A DNA stretch of 51,340 nt from Nitrosomonadales bacterium (GCA_016223025.1 JACRPU010000016.1:1-51340), one strand, 5' to 3'. Counted from the stretch's first letter, positions 42,918 to 50,757 are shown. Notes: generated by a model not told the origin, from the letters alone. Program-made: numbers and translations.

Positions 42918-42947
42918 AACGCCCAACCCCTCTCGGTTGGGCGTTTT
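42918..42947 (+). terminator. Displaced tRNA-Phe terminator, copy 1
   Basis: Perfect 11-bp stem AACGCCCAACC / GGTTGGGCGTT with a 6-base loop and TTTT. It directly follows a CCACCA end and so must originally have ended tRNA-Phe transcription. The prophage now separates it from the intact tRNA gene. Confidence 0.9.
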
Positions 42948-43212
42948 CCTTTGCGGGTTCCGCACACCACGCGGGCTTCAGGGCCGTTCTGCGTGTGCCG
43001 ACCGTCGCGGGCACGGGCGCCATGACCCACCCGGTTCGCCCCTGTTCCGCCCTCTCTTCTCTCGAAACCTGCGTCAACCTTGAGGCCGTTGCACACGCAG
43101 TCAGTGTTGTTCATCAAACACTTGTGCGCGTGCCATCGGGAATGGTTTGCCTGCGTGTTTGCACGAGCAGAATCGTGCATCAACCCGCAAGTTGGCGAGG
43201 TCAGCCCCAGAG
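42948..43212. other. Gap between the tRNA terminator and DUF2188 gene
   Basis: About 265 bp of GC-rich sequence repeated at 48984-49248. Open frames exist on both strands but none has a ribosome-binding site or recognisable features. I see no gene here. Confidence 0.5.
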
Positions 43213-43443
43213 TCATCCCTTGGGCGGGTACGGGTCGTTGCCGTAGCTGTTGCGCTCACGGATCTGCCCGTCTCGTCCCTGGATGAACAACTCACTCTGT
43301 TGGTTGACGGCGATGCCCCGCGCGCGGTCAATCGCCTCCTGCTGCGTGTCATGGATGGATGTGATGCGGTCGTTACCTTCTCCGCGCACACCCCACTGAT
43401 CACCGCCATCGATGGGTACAACCCATTGGTTCTTTCCGGTCAT
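43213..43443 (-). CDS. DUF2188 protein, copy 1
   Basis: A 76-residue protein with the DUF2188 pattern: NQWVVPIDGGDQWGVRGEGN, then TQQEAIDRARGIAVNQQSELF and GRDGQIRERNSYGNDPYPPK. Members are small stand-alone proteins of unknown role. The copy at 49249-49479 differs at three residues. It is the only intact gene of the repeated block. Confidence 0.85.
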   Translation of the reverse strand: MTGKNQWVVPIDGGDQWGVRGEGNDRITSIHDTQQEAIDRARGIAVNQQSELFIQGRDGQIRERNSYGNDPYPPKG

Positions 43444-43556
43444 TTCAAATACTCCAAGAGATGAAAAAAGTGCAGGCTCTGGAAATCAGCGCGAGCCTGG
43501 GCGCATCGGTTAGTGGGCTTATGCCATAGAGATCTCCCTTCTTGATGTCTGGGGGA

Positions 43557-44510
43557 TCACGCCAATGCACCTGTTGCACATGGCATCGAGTACAACCCTG
43601 CACGTTGCTGCGTGACCACGAGCGCGCCGTAGGCCGCGTGCTGCGCTGCAGGTTCTGGCTTGCCCTTGTCCTTCGCCTTGATCTTGAATAGGTCGCTCGG
43701 CTTGGCGCTGTCCAGGTCCGCGCGCCGCATGATGCGTTCCGCCGTTGTGGCTTCGCCCTTGAACGACCACATCGCCTCGAACACCTTGGCCTGACCGTCG
43801 GTGAATCGGATCGGTGTGCCACTGATATCCGGCAGCGTCGCCCACTTGATGTCTGCCGAAAACGGCCCGTACACCGGTGTGGCCGGATCGGCGACGGTTT
43901 GTTGTGCGGCCGGTGATGGTGTGCCGACGAGCACCACCCCGCCGCCGTAGAATGTGAAGCGTTCCTCCAGCGCCAGCCACTCGACGCCAGGGCCGAAGGG
44001 CGATCCACGCATCGTGCGCGGCCTGGGCGTGATCACCCGGATGTCGCCGCCCGCGACGCGCACCCGATCCAACAGCGCGGGTTCTTGCAGCACGCGCGTC
44101 AGATCGCGGGCCAGCAGGACGGGCGACCGGCGGGCATCACCGAGTCGCCATACGCCGTCGCCCAGATCGTCGATGCCGTCGCGGCTTTCGATGCCGAGCG
44201 CGAGGCGCATCTTCTGCCGAAGCCAGTCCTCGTCCAAGGCCAGCGCCGTACCGTCGTTCGCTTCGACGGCCACGGGCCCGCAGTCCGGGCAACGACACAT
44301 CCGTCCACCCCGGCCGTCACCCCAGACCTGCGCCCGATGCTGCTGGCAGTGCGGGCAGAGCACGAACGACTGATCCATCGTCGTCGGCTTGACCGCTTTA
44401 CCCAGGACGGACAGCGCGGCGACATGGTGTGGCGACAGCGTGCCGCGCAGCACGGGCGTACCGCCCGAAAACAGGCGGCAGACCAAGGCCCAGGCATCGT
44501 GCGCCGCCAT
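43557..44510 (-). CDS. Unrecognised zinc-ribbon protein (317 residues)
   Basis: Not assigned to a family. Near residues 50-77 it has two Cys pairs (LCPHCQQH and CRCPDCGPV), a zinc ribbon. The remainder is soluble, with WLRQKMRLALGIESRDG, WRLGDARRSPVLLARDLTRV and FTDGQAKVFEAMWSFKGEAT, the last resembling a winged-helix-like C-terminal region (AERIMRRADLDSAKPSDLFK). It starts 3 bp after the 385-residue gene, so they form an operon. Its last residues (TGALA) lie in the repeated block in the wrong frame for the conserved tail, so its C-terminus may be truncated by recombination. Confidence 0.65.
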   Translation of the reverse strand: MAAHDAWALVCRLFSGGTPVLRGTLSPHHVAALSVLGKAVKPTTMDQSFVLCPHCQQHRAQVWGDGRGGRMCRCPDCGPVAVEANDGTALALDEDWLRQKMRLALGIESRDGIDDLGDGVWRLGDARRSPVLLARDLTRVLQEPALLDRVRVAGGDIRVITPRPRTMRGSPFGPGVEWLALEERFTFYGGGVVLVGTPSPAAQQTVADPATPVYGPFSADIKWATLPDISGTPIRFTDGQAKVFEAMWSFKGEATTAERIMRRADLDSAKPSDLFKIKAKDKGKPEPAAQHAAYGALVVTQQRAGLYSMPCATGALA

Positions 44511-44513
44511 CGA

Positions 44514-45671
44514 TTAGTCCTCGAATGCCGACGGGGAACTGATCGCGTCTGCCTCCGGTGGCAGCTCCTGCGCGCTCAAGGTCTGCCCCTTTTGCAGGAT
44601 CCCGACCTTGACGAGGTAGCGCTCGAGTTGTGCCTGCAGCTTGTTGTCGAACTTGTGCAGATTCAGACGCCCCTTGCTGGTCACTTCGATGGTGACCACC
44701 TTGGCACGCGTCCGGCCCGGTTCGGGCGGATAGTAGAGATTGACCTGCGCCGCCGTTACCGCCCAATGGCCTTCCAGCGGGCCAGGAAGCTTCTCCTTCA
44801 GCAGCTCATGCACCGAGCGTTGCTGGCTGGCCTGCATCGCCGTGCATTCGATCTTCAGGTCGCCGTCCGGGCTCAGCAAGGTGAGCGACTTGAGTTGCAC
44901 CAGCGAGAACCCGTCGTCGAACACCTCCGGCACATCGAAGCCCGTGCGCAAGGTGGACAGGTCCAGACACGGCGCTTTGATCTTCTGCGCGTTCGCCTTG
45001 ACGCCGAGCAGATGTTCCGCGAAGGCCTCGACCAGCATCTGCTGGACCTTCTGGCCGCCGCGCACCAGCGTGCGCACGACGCCAGTGGATTGGGCGTACT
45101 CCAAAACCATGTGGATGTTGGGATTGCCGACACGGTGCTTCAATACCACGCCTTCGAACTCGAGGCGCAGCATGGCCAGATCCTTGACATGGACCGTCAG
45201 CAGATAGACGCCGGGGCTGCGCTCCACCAGGTACGCGACGCAGCCATCGCCGCACTGCCGCTCGCGCTGGTAGAACGCCGAAATGGCTTGGCGCAGCGCG
45301 GCCATCGCCACTTCGGTGTCGATCGGCGTGCGCTTGACGCCGAGGTCGTATTGCTGGGCCTGTGAACCGTGATGCGCCCAGAAGTCGAAATCACTGGCGC
45401 GCTCGAACAGCGCCGGGTGATGGGTGTAGAGCCAGAACGAGCGCTGAAGGTCGCTTTGGCACAGCGCCAATCCGGTCACTGCTGCCGGGTCGGCCATCGC
45501 GGCCTCGAACATCGCCTGCCGGCCCGCCTCGTCACCCAGCGAAACGCTGGCCATGAGGTTGGCCGCCATCCGGTCGCGCGCATCCGTGTCGGTCCACGCC
45601 TTGACCACTTCTACCAAGGTCTGGTTGGCATCCGCTGCATCGCCCGGGGCGAGCCCATCAGGCACTGACAA
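44514..45671 (-). CDS. Unrecognised 385-residue protein next to the serine recombinase
   Basis: Not assigned to a family. Soluble, with helical N-terminus (LVEVVKAWTDTDARDRMAAN), a middle part with DLQRSFWLYTHHPALFERAS and GCVAYLVERSPGVYLLTVHV, and a C-terminal part with VNLYYPPEPGRTRAKVVTIE. There are no membrane segments or obvious catalytic motifs. The start is TTG 45671 or GTG 45665, overlapping the recombinase stop, so the true N-terminus is uncertain and may have been cut. It is coupled to the 317-residue gene downstream. The tight pairing suggests a two-protein function. Confidence 0.65.
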   Translation of the reverse strand: MSVPDGLAPGDAADANQTLVEVVKAWTDTDARDRMAANLMASVSLGDEAGRQAMFEAAMADPAAVTGLALCQSDLQRSFWLYTHHPALFERASDFDFWAHHGSQAQQYDLGVKRTPIDTEVAMAALRQAISAFYQRERQCGDGCVAYLVERSPGVYLLTVHVKDLAMLRLEFEGVVLKHRVGNPNIHMVLEYAQSTGVVRTLVRGGQKVQQMLVEAFAEHLLGVKANAQKIKAPCLDLSTLRTGFDVPEVFDDGFSLVQLKSLTLLSPDGDLKIECTAMQASQQRSVHELLKEKLPGPLEGHWAVTAAQVNLYYPPEPGRTRAKVVTIEVTSKGRLNLHKFDNKLQAQLERYLVKVGILQKGQTLSAQELPPEADAISSPSAFED

Positions 45672-46557
45672 GCCGTGGCCACATCTCCGGCTGGTTCACG
45701 ACCCGCACATTTTTGAGCTTGAAGGAGCGCCGGTTGTAGACGTTGTTACCGATGTATTTCTCGTTCGACAACACCTCGCGTACCGTGGCGCGCGTCCAGT
45801 CACGCCCGAGGTCGGTGCGGGTGCCCTTGGTGTTGAGCCGGTCGGCGATCTCGGATTCGAGCAGGCCGTCATCGACGAACCAGCGGTAGATCTGGTTCAC
45901 CGTGGCGACTTCCTCGTCCGGGCCCGGCATCAGGATCACGCGGTCGGTTTGCAGGCTCTTGTGTTCGCCACGCGAGAGCTGCCCCTTCACCGAGCCAGAC
46001 TGGTCGATCAGCACACGGCGCAGGCCGTAGCCCGCTGGCCCGCCTTGCCGAAAGCCCAATTCAATCAGGCGGCACTGCCCGGCGAACACCTTCGCCGACA
46101 ACTCGCGGCTGTATTCGCCCGCCATCGCGCGCTTGACGCCTTTGACGATGGTGGACACGGGTGAGCCGTCGTTCTCGAACTGTTCGGCACAGTAGGCGAC
46201 CTGAATCCCGGCGCGGCGGCAGATGTATTCGTAGTAGGCGCTTTCGTCCGCGTCCTGGAACCGGCCCCAGCGGCTCACGTCGTAGACGAGGATGATCTGG
46301 AAATCGATCTTGCCGGACTGGACGTCGCCGATCAGTTGCTGGAGCGCCTGCCGACCGTCTATGCGCAGACCGCTCTTGCCCTCGTCGGCGTAGGTGCGGA
46401 CGATCTCGATGTTGCGCCGGACGGCGTACTCGCGGATTTTGTCGGCCTGGTTCTCCGTCGAGTATTGCTGGTGCTCGGTGGACATGCGCACGTACTGCGC
46501 GGCGCGGAACACCGGCCCTGACCCCGACGGGCTTGGAGACGATTCGTTCGATTGCAT
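45658..46557 (-). CDS. Serine recombinase, probably C-terminally truncated
   Basis: Large-serine-recombinase family: catalytic Ser26 in YVRMSTEHQQYSTENQ, followed by YADEGKSGLRIDGR, LVYDVSRWGRFQDADES, VKGVKRAMAGEYSREL and a recombinase domain (about 165-290). ATG 46557 gives 299 residues. Relatives of this subgroup, as I remember them, run to 500 or more residues. Here the frame ends at PEMWPRLVSA within the recombinase domain, losing the zinc and coiled-coil part. It could be a resolution product or a natural short form. It lies between the zinc-ribbon gene and the 385-residue gene. Confidence 0.85.
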   Translation of the reverse strand: MQSNESSPSPSGSGPVFRAAQYVRMSTEHQQYSTENQADKIREYAVRRNIEIVRTYADEGKSGLRIDGRQALQQLIGDVQSGKIDFQIILVYDVSRWGRFQDADESAYYEYICRRAGIQVAYCAEQFENDGSPVSTIVKGVKRAMAGEYSRELSAKVFAGQCRLIELGFRQGGPAGYGLRRVLIDQSGSVKGQLSRGEHKSLQTDRVILMPGPDEEVATVNQIYRWFVDDGLLESEIADRLNTKGTRTDLGRDWTRATVREVLSNEKYIGNNVYNRRSFKLKNVRVVNQPEMWPRLVSA

Positions 46558-46693
46558 AGACCCGGTCACTCTTTGATTGGCGATCTCGGGTCTGCCGCTC
46601 CCTTCAATGGACCCGCCGCCACCGCACGGCGGCAACGCACACGGTTGGAATCGTTACCATGCAGGATGATCAAGAACCCGTTTGGAAGCGACA

Positions 46694-47176
46694 TTACGGG
46701 CAGACCGCCGGGGTGTCGATCACGTCATCTCTTGACACGTCCATCTTGCATGGACACGTCACGCAGACCGGCGTGATCTCGACGACCCACGAACCGTCGC
46801 TTTCCCTCGGAAAAGCCGGATGCCGCGTGATGCGGTACAGGCCGCTCGGCAGGTCGCACGCGTCCATCTTTGCAAGATCGACGTTTCGGCCCTGATCCCG
46901 CGACCGCTGCTGCTCGCGGTTGAGCTGCGCGTAATCTGACCGGGCGTCGCGGTAGCTGCGCCAGTAGTCCTGATTGCGCTGCGACCACGCCTGCTGCGCG
47001 GCGCGCTGGTTGATCCGGTAGTCGGGATCGGACTGGAGCTTGGCCTGCTGCCACTGGCGCTTGCGGGCACGCTGGCAGGCGGGCGCGGAGCAGTAGGCTT
47101 GGTCGGGTACTTGTGGGCGCGGTTCGAAGGGCTTGCCGCAGTAGGTGCAGTGTCGGGTCATCGTCGGGGTCTCCAT
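46694..47176 (-). CDS. Cys-rich zinc-binding protein associated with the recombinase
   Basis: A 160-residue protein beginning RHCTYCGKPFEPRPQ with a second Cys pair (AYCSAPACQRARKRQW), a zinc-ribbon like those found before serine recombinases in proteobacterial elements. A long Gln/Arg-rich helix follows (AAQQAWSQRNQDYWRSYRDA). The C-terminal part holds CDLPSGLYRITRHPAF and a further Cys cluster (VCVTCPCKMDVS). It is 137 bp upstream of the recombinase ATG and likely co-transcribed. The role in recombination is inferred from context only. Confidence 0.7.
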   Translation of the reverse strand: METPTMTRHCTYCGKPFEPRPQVPDQAYCSAPACQRARKRQWQQAKLQSDPDYRINQRAAQQAWSQRNQDYWRSYRDARSDYAQLNREQQRSRDQGRNVDLAKMDACDLPSGLYRITRHPAFPRESDGSWVVEITPVCVTCPCKMDVSRDDVIDTPAVCP

Positions 47177-47248
47177 GCAAAATCCGCATGGAAGCCGCGA
47201 CCAACCGTGGCGATGGACGCGAGGTTTGCTGCGCCTACGTGGTGGACG

Positions 47249-48100
47249 TCATCGAGCGGCTCGGTTCAACACTGGCTCCAAGACCGTTCGCAGCCGGTCC
47301 ACGACGGCCACCAGGGGCTCGGGGGCAAGCCCGTTCTTTTTGATGAACGCCTGCCACAGCGCCTGCCGCGAATGATCGTGCGCGAACTCGTCCGTCAGTC
47401 CGACCGGCAAATCGGCAGGCACCGCCATGCCGCGCCGCTCGAAGGTGGCCTTGATTGCTTGAGCCAGCAAGTCGGTGTCCAGGGGTTCGCGCTCCAGCAG
47501 CACCGACAGGTCGAGGTAATCCTTCACCCGGCTGTTGGTCATGCCCAGCAGCACGATGGCGTGGAGCTTCTCCGCGACGACGGTGTAAACGGGATAGGTT
47601 CGCAGACGAGGTGCCGGCAGGTCGTCCAGCAGCACCGGGTAGGTCGCATCGACGGGGCCTGGCGTCACGGCATCGCCGAAACCGATGTCGATCTGCGTCT
47701 TGCACCGCGCCCTGGCCAGCTCGCCGCTGATGAGGACGCGCGCTCCGGCGTATCCTGCTTCCTTGCGGATTTCCTCGGCGACGACCGAGGCTGGGTCGAA
47801 AATGATGCCGTCCTCGACCGCGACGCTGGCGATGTCGCGGAAGGTCTGGACCACGGATTCCAGATCGCTCGCGCCGAAGCCGAGCAGGTCGGCGTCGCGC
47901 GTGGCCCGGTGCGGCATGTCGTACCAGAGCGCAAACAGCAGCGCGCCCTTGAGCAGAAATCGATCCGCGTGCCCAGACTGGCCCAGGCGGTAGAGGATGC
48001 GCTCCAGCGCGAAGCGCACCAGCACCTGATTGAAATCCACGCCCTGCGCCTTGGCGACGTTGAGCAGGCGGGCGCGCACGGAAGCCGCGATGTCGTTCAT
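47249..48100 (-). CDS. abiEii: AbiEii-type nucleotidyltransferase toxin
   Basis: Toxin of a type IV toxin-antitoxin, abortive-infection pair. The 283 residues from ATG 48100 contain the family signature FLLKGALLFALWYDMPHRATRDADLLGFG (active-site GA...RxTRDxDLLG within about residues 50-80), then VYTVVAEKLHAIVLLGMTNSRVKDYLDL with the conserved EKxxA and KDxxD motifs. Members transfer nucleotides and stop growth during phage infection. The start overlaps the abiEi stop (ATGA). Confidence 0.9.
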   Translation of the reverse strand: MNDIAASVRARLLNVAKAQGVDFNQVLVRFALERILYRLGQSGHADRFLLKGALLFALWYDMPHRATRDADLLGFGASDLESVVQTFRDIASVAVEDGIIFDPASVVAEEIRKEAGYAGARVLISGELARARCKTQIDIGFGDAVTPGPVDATYPVLLDDLPAPRLRTYPVYTVVAEKLHAIVLLGMTNSRVKDYLDLSVLLEREPLDTDLLAQAIKATFERRGMAVPADLPVGLTDEFAHDHSRQALWQAFIKKNGLAPEPLVAVVDRLRTVLEPVLNRAAR

Positions 48101-48702
48101 TCGGTGGCCTCCAGATAGGGGCGCATCACGTTGGACACGCGGCAGATCTTCGCGTAGCGCCACAGGTCGTCCGCCGTGGCCTTGCGCTTGGTGCGAACGT
48201 CCTTCAGCGCCTCCAGCGCCACGTCCAGACCGATCTTGTTGCGGTGCTTGAAGCAGTCCACGACCGTCTTGGCCGCGCCGTAGACCCGCAGCTTCACGCC
48301 GTCGCGCAGGTGCTCCTCGACGCCCGCCGTGTAGACGTCGCCGGTCATCTGAACCATCTTGACCGGCGGATAGTCGATCCGGGGCACGTGACTGCCGCGC
48401 GGCATGGCGATCCAGATCTGGCGCGGCAGTTGGGTGGTCAGCTCGTGGAATTGCAGCGCGGTCAGCAGGCAGAACACGGCCTGCGGCACCTTGGTGGCGA
48501 CGGTCGCGAGGCCCTCGTTCTCCGAGCCCGGATGGCTGGGCAGGCGATAGAGACCGCGTCCGACCCTGTCCAGAAGACCAGCGGCGGTCAGGCGCGTCAG
48601 GACGACCCGGGGCGCATCGATGGCGTCGAGATCACTGGCGCGCAGCAGCCCCTTCTGGCTGGCCAGATCGAGGACGCGCTGGGTGTGGGTGTCGGCGAGC
48701 AT
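48097..48702 (-). CDS. abiEi: AbiEi-type antitoxin and autoregulator
   Basis: Antitoxin of 201 residues. The N-terminal winged helix (VLDLASQKGLLRASDLDAID, VLTRLTAAGLLDRVGRGLYRL) is the AbiEi DNA-binding part, followed by the antitoxin domain (VFCLLTALQFHELTTQLP) and KTVVDCFKHRNKIGLDVALE. It would repress its own promoter through inverted repeats, which are visible upstream. The predicted transcription start coincides with the ATG, so the mRNA may be leaderless. Confidence 0.9.
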   Translation of the reverse strand: MLADTHTQRVLDLASQKGLLRASDLDAIDAPRVVLTRLTAAGLLDRVGRGLYRLPSHPGSENEGLATVATKVPQAVFCLLTALQFHELTTQLPRQIWIAMPRGSHVPRIDYPPVKMVQMTGDVYTAGVEEHLRDGVKLRVYGAAKTVVDCFKHRNKIGLDVALEALKDVRTKRKATADDLWRYAKICRVSNVMRPYLEATE

Positions 48703-48708
48703 GATGGC

Positions 48709-48749
48709 AGTATGTTCCGTTTATTCGTCTAATGCAATATTTTGACGAA
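48709..48749 (-). promoter_or_regulatory. abiE promoter with flanking inverted repeat
   Basis: On the minus strand TTGCAT (48732-48737) and CATACT (48709-48714) are spaced by 17 bp. An inverted repeat TTCGTC (48724-48729) / GACGAA (48744-48749) overlaps the -35 element. AbiEi proteins are known to bind inverted repeats at their own promoter. The start point, seven bases past the -10, would be 48702, the A of the abiEi ATG. Confidence 0.6.
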
Positions 48750-48953
48750 AAACAGGAACAGCCTCGTGCCGCCGTGTTCGGTTCCGTTCTTGGGGATCGA
48801 ACTGCGGACCATCGCCCCCCGAACCAGAGAGGAAGTATGCGGGGGCGCCAGGTTTTCCCTCGGATGCGCCCATTATGTATAATCACGCCTACGGTGCGCC
48901 GGCCCGTGTGGCAGGCTGGTTTCCTGTAGCGGGGAACTACACCACCAAAATTT

Positions 48954-48983
48954 AACGCCCAACCCCTCTCGGTTGGGCGTTTT
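48954..48983 (+). terminator. tRNA-Phe terminator, copy 2
   Basis: Same perfect 11-bp stem and T-run as at 42918-42947. No tRNA gene precedes it here. Confidence 0.85.
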
Positions 48984-49248
48984 CCTTTGCGGGTTCCGCA
49001 CACCACGCGGGCTTCCGGGCCGTTCTGCGTGTGCCGACCGTCGCGGGCACGGGCGCCATGACGCACCCGGTTCGCCCCTGTTCCGCCCTCTCTTCTCTCG
49101 AAACCTGCGCCAACCTTGAGGCCGTGGCACACGCAGTCAGTGTTGTTCATCAAACACTTGTGCGGGTGCCATCGGGAATGGTTTGCCTGCGTGTTTGCAC
49201 GAGCAGAATCGTGCATCAACCCGCAAGTTGGCGAGGCCAGCCCCAGAG

Positions 49249-49479
49249 TCATCCCTTGGGCGGGTACGGGTCGTCGCCGTAGCTGTTGCGCTCACGGATC
49301 TGTCCGTCTCGTCCCTGGATGAGCAACTCACTCTGTTGGTTGACGGCGATGCCCCTCGCGCGGTCAATGGCCTCCTGCTGCGTGTCATGGATGGATGTGA
49401 TGCGGTCGTTACCTTCTCCGCGCACACCCCACTGATCACCGCCATTGATGGGTACAACCCATTGGTTCTTTCCGGTCAT
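49249..49479 (-). CDS. DUF2188 protein, copy 2
   Basis: A 76-residue duplicate of 43213-43443, differing at positions 12 (Asn for Asp), 53 (Leu for Phe) and 69 (Asp for Asn). The low divergence shows the block was duplicated recently or exchanged by recombination. Function unknown. Confidence 0.85.
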   Translation of the reverse strand: MTGKNQWVVPINGGDQWGVRGEGNDRITSIHDTQQEAIDRARGIAVNQQSELLIQGRDGQIRERNSYGDDPYPPKG

Positions 49480-49605
49480 GTCAAATACTCCAAGAGATGA
49501 AAAAAGTACGGGCTCTGGAAATCAGCGCGAGCCTGGGCGCATCGCTTATTGGGCTTAAGTCATAAATCTCCTTTCTTGATGCCTGGTTTCATGGGGCCGT
49601 AGGGA

Positions 49606-50199
49606 TCACGCCAACGCACCTGCTGCTCGCTGCACGAACTGAGCATCCTCATCAGGTAGCAAGTGAACCCCGACTTCAAAAAAGTGATCCTTCTTGGTGC
49701 CGAGCGACTGGATTCGATCGCTGGGTGCAAACGGCGAGAAGCTTTCGATGTGCGCCAGATCCAGTGCCTCATCTGATTCGGCCTCAACTTCGTTGACCCA
49801 GGAATTGATGTGGCGAAAGGACTGTCGCTTGCCGGCAATGAATAGTTCTGTGGTCGTGCATTCGCGTGGCTGCCCTTTTTTTGTCCAACCATCAGGGGTG
49901 ACTTTGACCGTGCGACTACCGACTGACTCGAGGCCCACCGACCGAAGCATCGCAACCGGGAAAAATGAACGCGCGATGTAACTTGGATTCATGGTCAGTC
50001 GTGCGACGCCAAAATCCCCTGGGCAGGCATCCGGTGGCAACCCGTCGAGAGCTTTCGCAACAGAAGCGAATTGTGGAGTCAGTCGTTGTTGCGCGATCTG
50101 AAATGAGTACACCTCGGCCTTGCCGGGCATACGCTTGGGGCCTTTGATCTCGTTGGTCAGAAGTTCACCGCGTCCGATCAGAAAGTTGGTTTGGCTCAT
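49606..50199 (-). pseudogene. N-terminal part of an S8 (subtilase)-family peptidase, truncated
   Basis: A 197-residue frame starting MSQTNFLIGRGELLTNEIKG, with PGDFGVARLTMNPSYIARSF and LRSVGLESVGSRTVKVTPDG. I recall this as the N-terminal region of S8 peptidases encoded beside AAA ATPases in defence-type loci. The frame ends just where the repeat block begins (residues after DAQFVQRA), before any Asp/His/Ser catalytic motif. The start overlaps the stop of an upstream minus-strand gene (ATGA). The family call is from memory and moderate. Confidence 0.55.
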
Positions 50200-50312
50200 T
50201 GGTCAGATTTCCTCCGTGGTGATTTCTTGGCATTGGGCGGTTGCTCGGCTGAGTATTTGCGAATGGTGTCTCGGCTGACGCCCGTGATATCCGAGATGGT
50301 GTGCTGGGACAT
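50196..50312 (-). pseudogene. 3' end of a helix-turn-helix gene (fragment)
   Basis: The minus strand reads SQHTISDITGVSRDTIRKYS then AEQPPNAKKSPRRKSDQ and a stop that overlaps the S8-like ATG. The HTH (ISDITGVSRDTIRKYS) resembles the C-terminal DNA-binding end of resolvases or transposon regulators. Sequence beyond about 50312 belongs to an unrelated plus-strand fragment, so only the 3' end survives. Confidence 0.55.
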
Positions 50313-50757
50313 CTACGTCGCCATCCTCGAGGAGAAGACCGATGACTTCAACCGGCGCTACTACCAGTTGCAGTTGGAGGGCAGCAAGACCGCGCTGGAG
50401 TTGCCCGGCGTACTCGATGAGGTCGTGACCCTGGCCATCCTCAAGGCCGACGACGGCACGACTTACCGGGGTTTTGTCACCCGCGCCGACAACACCTTTG
50501 GCTACACCCTCACTTTACAAAAAATACCCCCTCAACGCCTGCCAGGCTGGAAACCAAATGAGGAACAGCTTAAATGGGTGAGGCCAATTGCTGACAAACT
50601 TGAGCTGCCTATCCCGAAACCTCTGGTTAAAATAATAAAGACATACCATGGCAAACATGAAAACCCTAAGCTTCTAGGCGATCTCTGGAACAGCAGATGG
50701 GGCAGTAACCAGGAAGAGCGCTTTCGAAGAACCATCGGAAAACATACCAATACCTGA
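50312..50757 (+). pseudogene. Chimeric frame: phage ATP-binding protein fragment joined to unknown sequence
   Basis: From about 50312 the frame reads DIYVAILEEKTDDFNRRYYQ, then GVLDEVVTLAILKADDGTTY and GFVTRADNTFGY. I recall this as the C-terminal region of a phage/ICE ATP-binding (AAA_24-type) protein. After about 50508 it changes to KPNEEQLKWVRPIADKLELP and KLLGDLWNSRWGSNQEERFR, which I do not recognise. The 40 codons before 50312 are antisense to the HTH fragment. No convincing start exists, so this is read as a fusion of gene debris. Confidence 0.5.

Larger units (their letters stand above)
42906..43577. repeat. Approximately 680-bp direct repeat at the tRNA-Phe site, copy 1
   Basis: From CCACCA (42906) to about 43577 the sequence matches 48942-49626 at a constant offset of 6036 bp with roughly 97% identity, except for a short indel near the end. 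It contains the tRNA terminator, about 260 bp without a gene, a DUF2188 gene, and the end of a lost minus-strand gene (frame QQVHWRDP then IKKGDL). The last base pairs supply the stop codon of the 317-residue gene. Confidence 0.9.
48703..49248. other. Intergenic region: abiE promoter, att remnant and repeat-block copy 2
   Basis: Holds the abiE control region (48709-48749), about 190 bp without a gene, a TATAAT on the + strand near 48878-48883 with no gene behind it, then from 48942 the second repeat block with its CCACCA remnant, tRNA terminator copy and the gene-free gap. No gene is supported here. Confidence 0.6.
48942..49626. repeat. Approximately 680-bp direct repeat at the tRNA-Phe site, copy 2
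   Basis: Second copy of the block at 42906-43577. It begins at CCACCA, the last six bases of the tRNA, but has no further tRNA sequence upstream. It ends at about 49626, where it provides the stop codon of the S8-peptidase-like fragment. A tail frame of a lost gene (QQVRWRDPYGPMKPG then IKKGDL and TGA) is complete here. The differences from copy 1 in this frame are partly synonymous. Confidence 0.9.

Noticed and set aside
44085-45365. A 426-residue plus-strand frame opposite the two unknown proteins
   Set aside because: Composition is typical of an antisense shadow (Arg/Gln/His-rich) and the minus-strand genes show coupled starts and stops.
48870-48950. TATAAT-containing stretch followed by GC-rich sequence before CCACCA, considered as a hidden tRNA or small RNA
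   Set aside because: No cloverleaf can be formed and only CCACCA matches a tRNA end; it may be a promoter remnant but nothing more is supported.
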